Of a stretch of 39,330 nucleotides of DNA, positions 24,798 to 31,854 are shown one piece after another (the first letter of the stretch is position 1; every line of letters starts with the position of its first letter). Made by a program: the position numbers and the translations under genes. Source of the stretch: CAZTLE01 sp964614415 (GTDB taxonomy: Bacteria > Bacteroidota > Bacteroidia > Flavobacteriales > Flavobacteriaceae); assembly GCA_964614415.1 (NCBI GenBank), contig CAZTLE010000008.1:1-39330 (forward strand), written 5' to 3'. The notes beneath the pieces were generated by a model. The model was given only the letters and a program-made list of their open reading frames with translations. It was not told where the DNA came from and searched no databases.

Positions 24798-25294
24798 TCA
24801 TATACCTTTTTCCCTTTCTTAAGCCATTGACTCCAGTATTTTGACGAAGTATGTACTTTCTCGGTTTCGTTCCCTTCCATATCCAGTACGGGATAACCTT
24901 TATTTTTCCATTCGATAATACCTCCGTAAAGGTTCTTTACGTTCGTAAATCCAGCTTTCTTGAGTTTTTCTCCTATGGTTTCAGATCGCACCCCGAGAGA
25001 ACAGTATATTACAACCGGCTGTGACTTATCTGCGATGGCTTCGGAAACGGTTTTGGCGGAAAATTCGGAATATCCGATGTACATCGCTTCCGGGATCTTG
25101 CTTACCTCATACTCCTTCATTTCACGGGAGTCCAGGATAACGACTTGTTCATTAAGTTGTATACGTCGCAGTTCGTCCACAGAGATGTAGGGAATGGTCT
25201 CAGCATTGTATTGTTTCAGAACCTCTGCTACCGTCTGCTGGGCAGAAAGCGGCAATGTAAAAGCAATGAATAACACAAACCAGAGTCGTTTCAT
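24794..25294 (-). CDS. Secreted single-domain rhodanese in the arsenosugar operon
   Basis: 166 residues, with a signal peptide (MKRLWFVLFIAFTLPLSAQ), so it acts outside the cytoplasm. One rhodanese domain: 'QVVILDSREMKEYEVSKIPEAMYIGY', the active-site loop VIYCSLGVRSE with catalytic Cys, and 'GFTNVKNLYGGIIEWKNKGYPVLD'. Rhodaneses transfer sulfane sulfur. It begins 12 bp after the ArsS stop and is probably cotranscribed. Its export argues against direct action on ArsS, so its link with arsenic chemistry (for example thiolation of an arsenical) is only positional. Confidence 0.9.
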   Translation of the reverse strand: MKRLWFVLFIAFTLPLSAQQTVAEVLKQYNAETIPYISVDELRRIQLNEQVVILDSREMKEYEVSKIPEAMYIGYSEFSAKTVSEAIADKSQPVVIYCSLGVRSETIGEKLKKAGFTNVKNLYGGIIEWKNKGYPVLDMEGNETEKVHTSSKYWSQWLKKGKKVYE

Positions 25295-25305
25295 ATGTGC
25301 TAATT

Positions 25306-26370
25306 TTAGGTAACCGAACCCTGGCAGCTACTACCGGCACCGGCAGTGCAACCGTAACAGTGCTGGGAAATTACAATCTTGCGATTGTTCAGGAGGTCTT
25401 CGTTGTACTCTGAAATATGCTTCACTTTACTGGCGACTTTTAGTCCGAGCATCTGATTGAAATCACAATCATACAACCAACCATCCCAGCTCACCGAAAT
25501 GGTATTGGTACACATTACATTTTCAACGGCTGCCGGATTATAGGCATCGACCAGTTGGTACATGTAGTCCTCGTAGTTTTCAGAAGCAATCAAATAATCC
25601 AAAAATCGTGAGATAGGCAGATTCGTGATCGCAAACAGATTGTGGAACTGAATGCCGAAGTCCTCCAACAGGGCTTTCTTGAACTCCTTTTCCATGCTGG
25701 CCTGATCCCCTGGCAGGAAGGCTCCACTCGGATTGTACACCAAATCCAACCGCAGATCGCTGTCCGGCATTCCATAGCCTACAGCATTGAGGTCCTTAAG
25801 TGCCTGAATTGATGCATCAAACACCCCGTCACCCCGTTGTTTGTCAGTTTTACCGCGTGTCCAGTGTGGCATGGAACTCACCACATGCACGTTGTGCTTT
25901 TTGAAGAACTCGGGTAGGTCGTGGTATTTTTTATTCGCCCGTATGATGGTAAGATTACTTCGAACAATGAAATCCTGAATCCCCGCTTTGCTGGCCTCTT
26001 CGACAAACCAACGAAAGTCCGGATTCATTTCCGGGGCACCTCCGGTAAGGTCGAGCGTATGAGCACCGGTGTTTCGGATAACCTCGAGGCATTGTTCCAT
26101 AGTCTCCCGGGTCATGATCTCCTTGCGATCCGGTCCCGCATCCACATGACAGTGCTCGCACACCTGATTACACATATACCCAACATTGATCTGAAGTATC
26201 TCCAGCTTTCTTGGGCGCAATGGAAACTGATTGGTTTCCATGATTTTATTTGCAAAAGTGGGAAGTTCACCGTCGGCGAAGATCCCATTGGAGAGAATTT
26301 CGAGTTGTCGATTTGCATTGGCCAACTCGCTTTCCCGCTTATGCAGGGATTGAGTTCTCAGTTTGGTCAT
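25306..26370 (-). CDS. arsS: Arsenosugar biosynthesis radical SAM protein, Cys form
   Basis: 354 residues. The radical SAM cluster motif CNQVCEHC (C67, C71, C74) lies in 'QINVGYMCNQVCEHCHVDAGPDR', followed by 'DLTGGAPEMNPDFRWFVEEA' (SAM binding) and 'RSNLTI'. A C-terminal Cys-rich tail (CYGCTAGAGSSC) defines the rSAM/selenodomain family; some homologues have selenocysteine in this tail, but here the codons are Cys and there is no in-frame UGA. Known chemistry of the family is transfer of the 5'-deoxyadenosyl group to dimethylarsinous acid, giving dimethylarsinoyl-adenosine. It is preceded by the AhpD-like gene (11 bp) and followed by the rhodanese gene (11 bp). Confidence 0.93.
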   Translation of the reverse strand: MTKLRTQSLHKRESELANANRQLEILSNGIFADGELPTFANKIMETNQFPLRPRKLEILQINVGYMCNQVCEHCHVDAGPDRKEIMTRETMEQCLEVIRNTGAHTLDLTGGAPEMNPDFRWFVEEASKAGIQDFIVRSNLTIIRANKKYHDLPEFFKKHNVHVVSSMPHWTRGKTDKQRGDGVFDASIQALKDLNAVGYGMPDSDLRLDLVYNPSGAFLPGDQASMEKEFKKALLEDFGIQFHNLFAITNLPISRFLDYLIASENYEDYMYQLVDAYNPAAVENVMCTNTISVSWDGWLYDCDFNQMLGLKVASKVKHISEYNEDLLNNRKIVISQHCYGCTAGAGSSCQGSVT

Positions 26371-26381
26371 AGGTTTATTTC

Positions 26382-26720
26382 TTATCCGTCCAGTTTGTTC
26401 ACTTTATTCATCATCATTACACCATGTACGAGTGTGGCGCCACTTCGGATTGCCGCACCCACGTGAACTGCCTCCATCATCTCTTCTTTAGTGATCCCGC
26501 GTTGCAGACCGTCTTTGGTATACGCATCGATACAATAAGGGCATTGCTCCGTATGAGCAACGGCCAGGGCAATAAGCGATTTCTCGCGAGCTGACAGGGC
26601 ACCTTCTTCGAAAACCGAATTGTAATATTCGAAGAATTTGTTACCCAGGTCTTCATCCCAATCGGTGATATTACCAAATTTTCGAAGGTCTTTCGGGTCG
26701 TAATAGTTACTTGATGACAT
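26382..26720 (-). CDS. AhpD-like (carboxymuconolactone decarboxylase fold) protein of the arsenosugar operon
   Basis: 112 residues, the length of single-domain CMD/AhpD proteins. The redox motif is complete: 'EKSLIALAVAHTEQCPYCIDAYTKDGLQRG', with CPYC and the upstream His (H-T-E-Q-C-P-Y-C), followed by 'EEMMEAVHVGAAIRSGATLVHG'. This is the arsenosugar-associated peroxidase-like family seen next to arsS in many genomes. It probably uses its Cys pair to reduce a peroxide or an arsenical thiol/oxide; neither has been shown from this sequence. It is the first gene of the rightward block of the locus. Confidence 0.88.
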   Translation of the reverse strand: MSSSNYYDPKDLRKFGNITDWDEDLGNKFFEYYNSVFEEGALSAREKSLIALAVAHTEQCPYCIDAYTKDGLQRGITKEEMMEAVHVGAAIRSGATLVHGVMMMNKVNKLDG

Positions 26721-26764
26721 AGGTTCGATTGTTGATCGTTATGAACAAAAAGGTTTCAAGTTGG

Positions 26765-26772
26765 TAAATATA
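26765..26772 (-). promoter_or_regulatory. Candidate -7 box of the arsenosugar operon
   Basis: TATATTTA on the reverse strand (26772-26765) matches TAnnTTTG in all but the last base, 45 bp upstream of the AhpD-like start. No clear -33 element was seen. Confidence 0.35.
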
Positions 26773-26825
26773 GGGAAGTAGTCTCTGTAACGGAAAAAAG
26801 CTTACGCAATAAATGTTAAATAAAA

Positions 26826-27578
26826 TTAGTCGAAAGTGTAGGCAATTCCTGTCGTGAAGGTGTATTGTGAATCGGGAATTCCAACAGCGGGAAACTCATC
26901 GAACCAGAACGTATATGACACTTTGAGTCCAAGGTTCTTCACAAGTCCGATGATCGCCGATGACTGACTCGAAATCCGAAAGTCGGCAAATGAAGAGACC
27001 AGGGGTTGGTAGTAGGTTGTACTTATTATGGTAATGTTATCCGTGGGATAAAGGCTGAACGACAAGTAGGCACTTCCTCTGAAGTCTCTGTTAACAGGCG
27101 TTACACCGTCATCGAGTTCCTCTTGCTCATACATGATCAATGTTCCCAGATAGAATTTATATTTTTCTGAGGTGGTGAGTTTAAAACGTGGCCCAATACC
27201 TACAAGACCCCGGAAATTGATCTTGGTAACTTTGTTGTACTGTGCCTGAACGAAGGTCTCCCAGGCTAGTCTTGGCCGCATTTTATAGTTATGCCGAAAG
27301 TGTAGGATACCGGCATTCGTAAATTTATCATCTTCGATCTTCTGAAATTGAATATCGTTCTTAATAAGCCAGAGGTTTTTTTCGGTTTTGTACTGAAGGT
27401 GAATGTCGCTTCCCAGGGTGATGAAGTCGTTTACATTTCGCTTTAGTGCAAATTCTGCACTCACGGAGCCAGACCAACCTGAGGTGTCGGTAACCCGACG
27501 GAGCGATTCCGCATTGAGGATTTGAGATTGTAAATGACAGGACAATCCCAGAATAACGAGGAGAATAAGTGACCGCAT
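26826..27578 (-). CDS. DUF481-like outer-membrane beta-barrel protein
   Basis: 250 residues, with a signal peptide (MRSLILLVILGLSCHLQSQ). The body has alternating strands with frequent aromatic residues: 'GWSGSVSAEFALKRNVNDFITLGSDIHLQYKTEKNLWLIKNDIQF', 'NAGILHFRHNYKMRPRLAWETFVQAQYNKVTKINFRGLVGIGPRFKL', 'YKFYLGTLIMYEQEEL', ending 'YTFTTGIAYTFD'. The pattern of a knockout-like list of strands with 'FxHxRYnY.l...l..E.F.Q.qyn' is that of the DUF481 family. The function of that family is unknown. It stands alone, in the same orientation as the arsenosugar operon 105 bp downstream. Confidence 0.75.
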   Translation of the reverse strand: MRSLILLVILGLSCHLQSQILNAESLRRVTDTSGWSGSVSAEFALKRNVNDFITLGSDIHLQYKTEKNLWLIKNDIQFQKIEDDKFTNAGILHFRHNYKMRPRLAWETFVQAQYNKVTKINFRGLVGIGPRFKLTTSEKYKFYLGTLIMYEQEELDDGVTPVNRDFRGSAYLSFSLYPTDNITIISTTYYQPLVSSFADFRISSQSSAIIGLVKNLGLKVSYTFWFDEFPAVGIPDSQYTFTTGIAYTFD

Positions 27579-27746
27579 CGAGGTTAGTTAGTTACCCAAA
27601 AATAGCGAAATCGTGTAATATACCCGGAACTGAATTGATGTCGCCTGTAATCTTCCATGCCGATTCCATTTTTCAACATCTTTTTGTTATTTTGAATTTC
27701 GAAGCTATTCCCCCGAAGGCTTTTTTATGAATCTAAAAGAACTGCT

Positions 27747-29240
27747 ATGAGAAATAAGCTACCCATTACTATATTTTTAGTATTCCTAATTATCAATTTC
27801 TGTGCTGTACATGGCGTGATCGCTCAGGATCAGATAGGTGATCCCATTCTTGGTGATAGTATTGGCGATGAAGCGGGACAGGGATTATCACTTAACAATG
27901 ATGGGAGTATTGTAGCTATAGGAGCCCCCTTTGATCGTACCGGTAGTGATACCCATGGACAGGTTCGTGTATTCGAAAATGTCAATGGAAATTGGGTTCA
28001 GTTGGGTAATGAGGTGGAGGGATTTGCAGACGACATATATTTGGGGACTTCAGTTGCAATTAATGCAGCTGGAACAATATTCATTGCAGGTGATCCACTT
28101 TCCAGTGCCGGCGATGGAGGAGGAGCTGCTTATGTGTTTGAACTGATCAATGACGTATGGACGCAAAAAGGACAACGCCTTGGAGGTATGTTGGGAGGAG
28201 ATATATATGGAGCCGATGTGAGCATAAATGATGCCGGTGATATTGTCGCGGTTGGCGACCGGCTAAGCGATGAATTCAACACGAACGCAGGAATTGTTCA
28301 GGTATTTAAGTTCATGAACGGTAGCTGGGTTCAGATGGGTGATAATATTGACGGTTCAGAACCTTTTGATGAATGTGGTGATGGGATCAGTTTGAATGCA
28401 AGTGGTAATCGAATTGCGGTAGGGGCACCCTTTCACGATCCATCCGGTGGGGCCGATGGTCAGGTGCGTGTCTTCGAGTTTATCAATGGTAACTGGGTGC
28501 AAATAGGGCAGGACATTATTGGTGAAACCCCGAATGATGTTTCCGGAAGAAGTGTTAGTCTAAACAATGCAGGAAATATTGTGGCCATTGGAGCTCCCAA
28601 TAATGGTGATGGAGGAGGGCAGTTCCCGGGGAGTATTCGGGTCTTTCAGTTAACCAATGGTATTTGGACTCAGTTAGGTCAGGACCTGGATGGTGAGGAC
28701 CTTGATCGCTTTGGAGAATTTGTAAGTTTAAATGGGGTAGGAAATGTTCTTATCGGGGGTGGTTATGGATATGACAATGATCGCGGAAGGGCTCGTGTCT
28801 ACCAGCTTATAAATGGTGTATGGAACCAGGCCGGGACTGATCTGCTCGGTGAACCTGATAGTTGGTTTGGGCTGCGAACAGCGATAAGTGAAGACGGTAG
28901 GGTCGTTGCTGCCGCAGGACCTGCTGATAATATGGAAACAGGAATGGTCAAAGTCTATGGCATGAGTAATGTCCTTGGAATAAATACGGTAGGAAGTTCA
29001 GATTTTGTCGTGTATCCCAATCCTTCGGACGGAATTATCTATTTGGACAGCAATAGTGCTCAATTTACCCTGCACACCGTCAATGTGTATGATCAATTGG
29101 GCCGTCTGGTTCATTCGGTAAATGGCAAACAACTGGACGATTCATATACTCTTGATTTGAGTCATTTAACGTCTTCACTATACTTTCTGGAAATCGAAAC
29201 CGGGCAGACCAGAACAATTCAAAGTGTAATCATTCGATAA
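27747..29240 (+). CDS. Secreted beta-propeller protein with type IX secretion sorting domain
   Basis: 497 residues. A signal peptide (residues about 1-26) is followed by six clear repeats of about 60 residues and a partial seventh. Each has 'L/I-N-x-x-G-x-I-V-A-I/V-G-A/D' and 'G-x-V-R-V-F-x-x-x-N-G-x-W-V-Q-x-G', for example 'GQVRVFENVNGNWVQLG' and 'GQVRVFEFINGNWVQIG', which would close as a seven-bladed propeller of the FG-GAP kind. The C-terminal 75 residues are a type A T9SS sorting domain: DFVVYPNPSDGIIYL, 'VNVYDQLGRLV', 'YTLDLSHLTSSLYFLEI'. It is therefore exported by the gliding-type secretion system and either anchored at or released from the surface. Substrate unknown. Repeat DNA is similar but not identical between blades. 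Confidence 0.9.
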   Translation: MRNKLPITIFLVFLIINFCAVHGVIAQDQIGDPILGDSIGDEAGQGLSLNNDGSIVAIGAPFDRTGSDTHGQVRVFENVNGNWVQLGNEVEGFADDIYLGTSVAINAAGTIFIAGDPLSSAGDGGGAAYVFELINDVWTQKGQRLGGMLGGDIYGADVSINDAGDIVAVGDRLSDEFNTNAGIVQVFKFMNGSWVQMGDNIDGSEPFDECGDGISLNASGNRIAVGAPFHDPSGGADGQVRVFEFINGNWVQIGQDIIGETPNDVSGRSVSLNNAGNIVAIGAPNNGDGGGQFPGSIRVFQLTNGIWTQLGQDLDGEDLDRFGEFVSLNGVGNVLIGGGYGYDNDRGRARVYQLINGVWNQAGTDLLGEPDSWFGLRTAISEDGRVVAAAGPADNMETGMVKVYGMSNVLGINTVGSSDFVVYPNPSDGIIYLDSNSAQFTLHTVNVYDQLGRLVHSVNGKQLDDSYTLDLSHLTSSLYFLEIETGQTRTIQSVIIR

Positions 29241-29264
29241 TTGGTCAGGACGATCTAAGCAACA

Positions 29265-29375
29265 CTAAGATTTCGGAAAGAACTCATTCAATAGAATATA
29301 AATGCCCGTAACAAGTACGAACCAACCGAATGCTTTTTTGAGCTTTTTTCCGTCGAAGAGTTTGTTCGGCCTGAC
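29265..29375 (-). pseudogene. C-terminal remnant of a second TSUP-type exporter gene
   Basis: The reverse strand reads RPNKLFDGKKLKKAFGWFVL followed by VTGIYILLNEFFPKS and a TAG stop (29267-29265). This closely matches the last 35 residues of the intact TSUP gene (NKFFDGKKLKKVFGWFVLIM then GIYIIFKEFSA). DNA similarity with 33408-33505 is also evident but clearly diverged, so this is an old paralogue rather than a recent copy. In-frame sequence ahead of it hits a stop at once (TGA, about 10 codons upstream), and there is no start codon. It is the tail of a lost gene that followed the YeeE-like pair. Confidence 0.78.
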
Positions 29376-29393
29376 CGTTCAACAAACTTCGAC
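29352..29393. repeat. Imperfect palindrome at the junction of the TSUP remnant and the YeeE-like gene
   Basis: GTCGAAGAGTTTGTT (29352-29366) and AACAAACTTCGAC (29381-29393) pair at 13 positions with a 2-nt bulge. The first arm is native TSUP coding sequence. The second lies beyond the point where TSUP similarity stops (about 29375) and ends just before the YeeE-like stop codon (29396-29398). No T-run follows on either strand, so it does not look like a terminator; it marks the deletion joint. Confidence 0.55.
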
Positions 29394-29395
29394 AA

Positions 29396-29809
29396 CTAAT
29401 GCGGCAACCTGTCTCGAACGAGTCCGTAAAGAAAGGTTCCGAGTACAGCAAAGGCAATAACGACGAGCATCGGAAGGAATCCGGCGCCAACGAGGGTAAA
29501 CATGGGACCCGGACAAGCCCCGGCCAAAGCCCAACCCAGTCCAAAGATGATGCCTCCGAAGAGGTATCGTTTAATACTTATATTCTTAGGCGTGAACCGG
29601 ATCTGCTCTCCGCTAAAAGTTTTTACGTTGAAACGTTTTATCACCTGCACCAAAACGATTCCAACCAGGACCGCCGTACCTATGATCCCATACATGTGAA
29701 AGGACTTGAATTGGAACATTTCGTAGATCCGAAACCAGGAAGCAGCTTGTGATTGGAACAAAAGAAATCCGAAGAAGCTGCCAATTAACAAATACCAGAT
29801 TGATCTCAT
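29396..29809 (-). CDS. YeeE/YedE-like membrane protein, second of a pair (DUF6691-like)
   Basis: 137 residues with four membrane segments. It carries 'LFGGIIFGLGWALAGACPGPMFTLVGAGFLPMLVVIAFAVLGTFLYGLVRDRLP', whose GACPGP loop, with its Cys, is the family signature. YeeE-type proteins take up thiosulfate or other sulfur anions through a path lined with Cys. In Bacteroidota and Proteobacteria the half-size proteins come as a pair. It starts 4 bp after the stop of the upstream partner, in the same operon, next to sulfide:quinone oxidoreductase. Sulfur transport is inferred from the family and context. Confidence 0.88.
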   Translation of the reverse strand: MRSIWYLLIGSFFGFLLFQSQAASWFRIYEMFQFKSFHMYGIIGTAVLVGIVLVQVIKRFNVKTFSGEQIRFTPKNISIKRYLFGGIIFGLGWALAGACPGPMFTLVGAGFLPMLVVIAFAVLGTFLYGLVRDRLPH

Positions 29810-29813
29810 GAGT

Positions 29814-30371
29814 CTAGAAGATAAATGGGAAGATTAAATGAACCATCACCAATCCGCCAATGAAGAACCCGATGACAGCGATTAGGGAAGGGAGTTGTAA
29901 TTCACTGAGTCCTGAAATGGCGTGACCCGAAGTACAACCACCCGCGTAGCGTGCCCCGAATCCTACCAACAACCCTCCAATGGCCAGAATGATCATGGTG
30001 TTTATATCGGTAAAGGCTGCCATATCAAAAAAACGTCCGGGCAGGTAAGCCTCTCCGGCGTCCTCAAAGCCCAGCTCATTTAATTGGGAAATCGCGTCCG
30101 GGTGTATGGGAACGGCATCATTGTTAATACCGAAGCTATGCGCCAAAAAACCACCCAGTACAGCGCCCAGAACGATTAGTAAATTCCATCGCTGTTCCTT
30201 CCAGTTGATTTGAAAGAAATCGGCTTTTCTTCCTGCTCCGCAAATGGTGCAGAGGGTTCGTAGGTTGGCAGATATTCCGAAGTTCTTGCTCAATAAGAGC
30301 AGTAAAAACATGACTGCCGCGAAGCCCACTCCGGAAACGTACCAGGGCCAGGGTTCTAAAAGTGCTTCCAT
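29814..30371 (-). CDS. YeeE/YedE-like membrane protein, first of a pair
   Basis: 185 residues with about four or five membrane segments. The signature 'GFGARYAGGCTSGHAISGLSELQLPSLIAVIGFFIGGLVMVHLI' includes the conserved Cys in GGCTSGH. A second Cys pair near the N-terminus ('LCTICGAGRKADFFQINWKEQRW') is on a cytosolic loop and could bind sulfur or metal. It forms a half-transporter with the next gene (4-bp gap). Its promoter has a GTAAC-N4-GTTAC palindrome (30413-30426), tying it to the Crp/Fnr regulator of this cluster. Confidence 0.88.
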   Translation of the reverse strand: MEALLEPWPWYVSGVGFAAVMFLLLLLSKNFGISANLRTLCTICGAGRKADFFQINWKEQRWNLLIVLGAVLGGFLAHSFGINNDAVPIHPDAISQLNELGFEDAGEAYLPGRFFDMAAFTDINTMIILAIGGLLVGFGARYAGGCTSGHAISGLSELQLPSLIAVIGFFIGGLVMVHLIFPFIF

Positions 30372-30382
30372 ACGTTTTTCAG

Positions 30383-30426
30383 CAAAGGAAGTGAATTAAG
30401 GATCCCATTTCAGTAACCTGAGTTAC
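30383..30426 (-). promoter_or_regulatory. Promoter of the YeeE-like pair: Crp/Fnr-type palindrome plus -7 box
   Basis: GTAAC-CTGA-GTTAC at 30413-30426 is a perfect 5-bp-arm palindrome (reverse-strand reading TGTAACTCAGGTTACTG). TTCCTTTG on the reverse strand (30390-30383) is the -7 box with one mismatch. The palindrome centre lies 36.5 bp from the last base of the box, as at the other three promoters of the cluster. Confidence 0.7.
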
Positions 30427-30464
30427 ATTTGAAATTTGGACTCAATTGACCTCCAGTTCGGTCG

Positions 30465-31727
30465 TTACACGGGCTTACCTTTCAGCATCTTGTTCCAGTA
30501 TAAGTAGGGTAAACCATACTTCTTCAACACCCAGAGACGCCAGTGTTCTTTACTACTGTCGAATATGAGCATTTGCTTGAGCTTTGGGTCTGGAGTAAAA
30601 TTGCCATCGTAGTCGAATTCGGCCAGTACCATCTTTCCGTAGGCAGTGACCAAAGGACATGAAGAATATCCATTGTAGGCGAGGTCTCCTTTATGTTGAT
30701 GTGCAATCATTTGAAGCAGATTATCTACAACTACAGGTACCTGCTTTCGTATGGCAGCTCCTGTCTTTGCCGTGGGGATTCCTGCTACGTCACCCAATCC
30801 GAATACGTTTGTGTATTTGATGTGTTGCAATGAAAATTTATCCACATCAAGCCATCCGGCCTCGTTTGCCAATACAGAGTCTTTGATAAATTTCGGTGCG
30901 GCCTGTGGAGGGGCCAGATGTAGCATGTCGAAAGGCATTTCAATGATCCTGTCTTCAGACATGGTTTCTCCAATATTGCCGTCCGGTTTGAAATTGATCT
31001 GCGCGTCCGTTTTCGCTGTATACTTGAAATAGATCACCTTTTTTTCGGCATCGATCTTAAATGGTGCGTAAAAGGGTTTGAAATGGATTCCATAGCGGTC
31101 GATCACCTTAGTCAGGGTTTCACGAACCGGTTTGATGCCAAAGATTACGCTTCCGGGCGTTGCGAAGATCACATTGGTATTGTGCATTTTTCCGCTTTTT
31201 CTGAAATAATCGGCGGCCAGGTAGGCTGTTTTTTGAGGGGCTCCTCCACATTTAATGGGGGTTGAAGGTTGCGTAAATACTGCATTTCCTCCCTTGAAGT
31301 TCTTCAGGACCTCCCAGGTGTGTTCCGGATCGGTATAGTTGCTACATACGACTCCTTTGTCCAATGCCTCGGTAAGACCTTCAATAAGCGAAGTGTCCAT
31401 TACCAGTCCCGGAGAGAGTACGAGGTAGTCGTAGGTGATCGCCCCGTTCTTTTTAGTAACAACAGTATTTTGATCGGGATCTAAAGAAGTAGCAAAATCC
31501 TGCATCCATGTTGCGCCCTTTGGCATGACTGAAGCCATAGTTCGCTTTGTTTTCTCAAAATCATAGGTGCCGGCGCCCACCAGGGTCCAGGCAGGTTGAT
31601 AGTAATGATATTCAGCAGGCTCGATTATGGCTACGTCCAGCGATCTGTTTTTTTTCAGAAGTGTTGCGGCGGTCATGATACCTCCGGTTCCGCCACCTAC
31701 GATCAATATTTGATAGTGTGATTTCAT
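30465..31727 (-). CDS. sqr: Sulfide:quinone oxidoreductase
   Basis: 420 residues. FAD motif ILIVGGGTGGIMTAATLLKK (residues about 7-26), 'LVLSPGL', and 'NVFGLGDVAGIPTAKTGAAIRKQ' (FAD C-terminal site). All three catalytic cysteines of SQR can be placed: C128 in VVCSNY, C160 in IKCGGAPQK, and C357 in SSCPLVTAYGKMVLAEFDY. The P-x-K-C-G-G-A-P-Q-K motif is characteristic of the mitochondrial-like (type II) SQRs. It oxidises sulfide to protein-bound sulfane sulfur and reduces quinone at the membrane. Its product is the substrate of the persulfide dioxygenase encoded just upstream. It has its own palindrome-bearing promoter at 31750-31793. Confidence 0.92.
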   Translation of the reverse strand: MKSHYQILIVGGGTGGIMTAATLLKKNRSLDVAIIEPAEYHYYQPAWTLVGAGTYDFEKTKRTMASVMPKGATWMQDFATSLDPDQNTVVTKKNGAITYDYLVLSPGLVMDTSLIEGLTEALDKGVVCSNYTDPEHTWEVLKNFKGGNAVFTQPSTPIKCGGAPQKTAYLAADYFRKSGKMHNTNVIFATPGSVIFGIKPVRETLTKVIDRYGIHFKPFYAPFKIDAEKKVIYFKYTAKTDAQINFKPDGNIGETMSEDRIIEMPFDMLHLAPPQAAPKFIKDSVLANEAGWLDVDKFSLQHIKYTNVFGLGDVAGIPTAKTGAAIRKQVPVVVDNLLQMIAHQHKGDLAYNGYSSCPLVTAYGKMVLAEFDYDGNFTPDPKLKQMLIFDSSKEHWRLWVLKKYGLPYLYWNKMLKGKPV

Positions 31728-31749
31728 AATTGAAAAGTTTGTAATACGT

Positions 31750-31793
31750 TAAAAATAAGCTAATTAAAAGCCAAAGTCTGTAACCTGGGTTAC
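31750..31793 (-). promoter_or_regulatory. Promoter of sqr: Crp/Fnr-type palindrome plus -7 box
   Basis: GTAAC-CTGG-GTTAC at 31780-31793 is a perfect palindrome (reverse strand TGTAACCCAGGTTACAG). The reverse-strand -7 box TATTTTTA (31757-31750) has one mismatch to TAnnTTTG. Centre-to-box-end distance is again 36.5 bp. Confidence 0.72.
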
Positions 31794-31797
31794 ACAT

Positions 31798-31824
31798 AAA
31801 AAAACCCGGGAACGTGTCCCGGGT
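31798..31824 (-). terminator. Intrinsic terminator of the persulfide dioxygenase gene
   Basis: ACCCGGGA (31804-31811) and TCCCGGGT (31817-31824) form an 8-bp perfect GC-rich stem with a 5-nt loop; on the reverse strand seven T residues follow (31804-31798). It lies between the dioxygenase stop and the sqr promoter, showing that sqr is transcribed separately. Confidence 0.88.
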
Positions 31825-31854
31825 GTCATCAATAAAACTACCAAACTACATAGT

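Noticed and set aside
25306..25380. Possible selenocysteine in the ArsS Cys-rich tail
   Set aside because: The family is named for a selenodomain, but the tail here reads through with Cys codons and has no in-frame UGA, and the frame stops normally after S-V-T.
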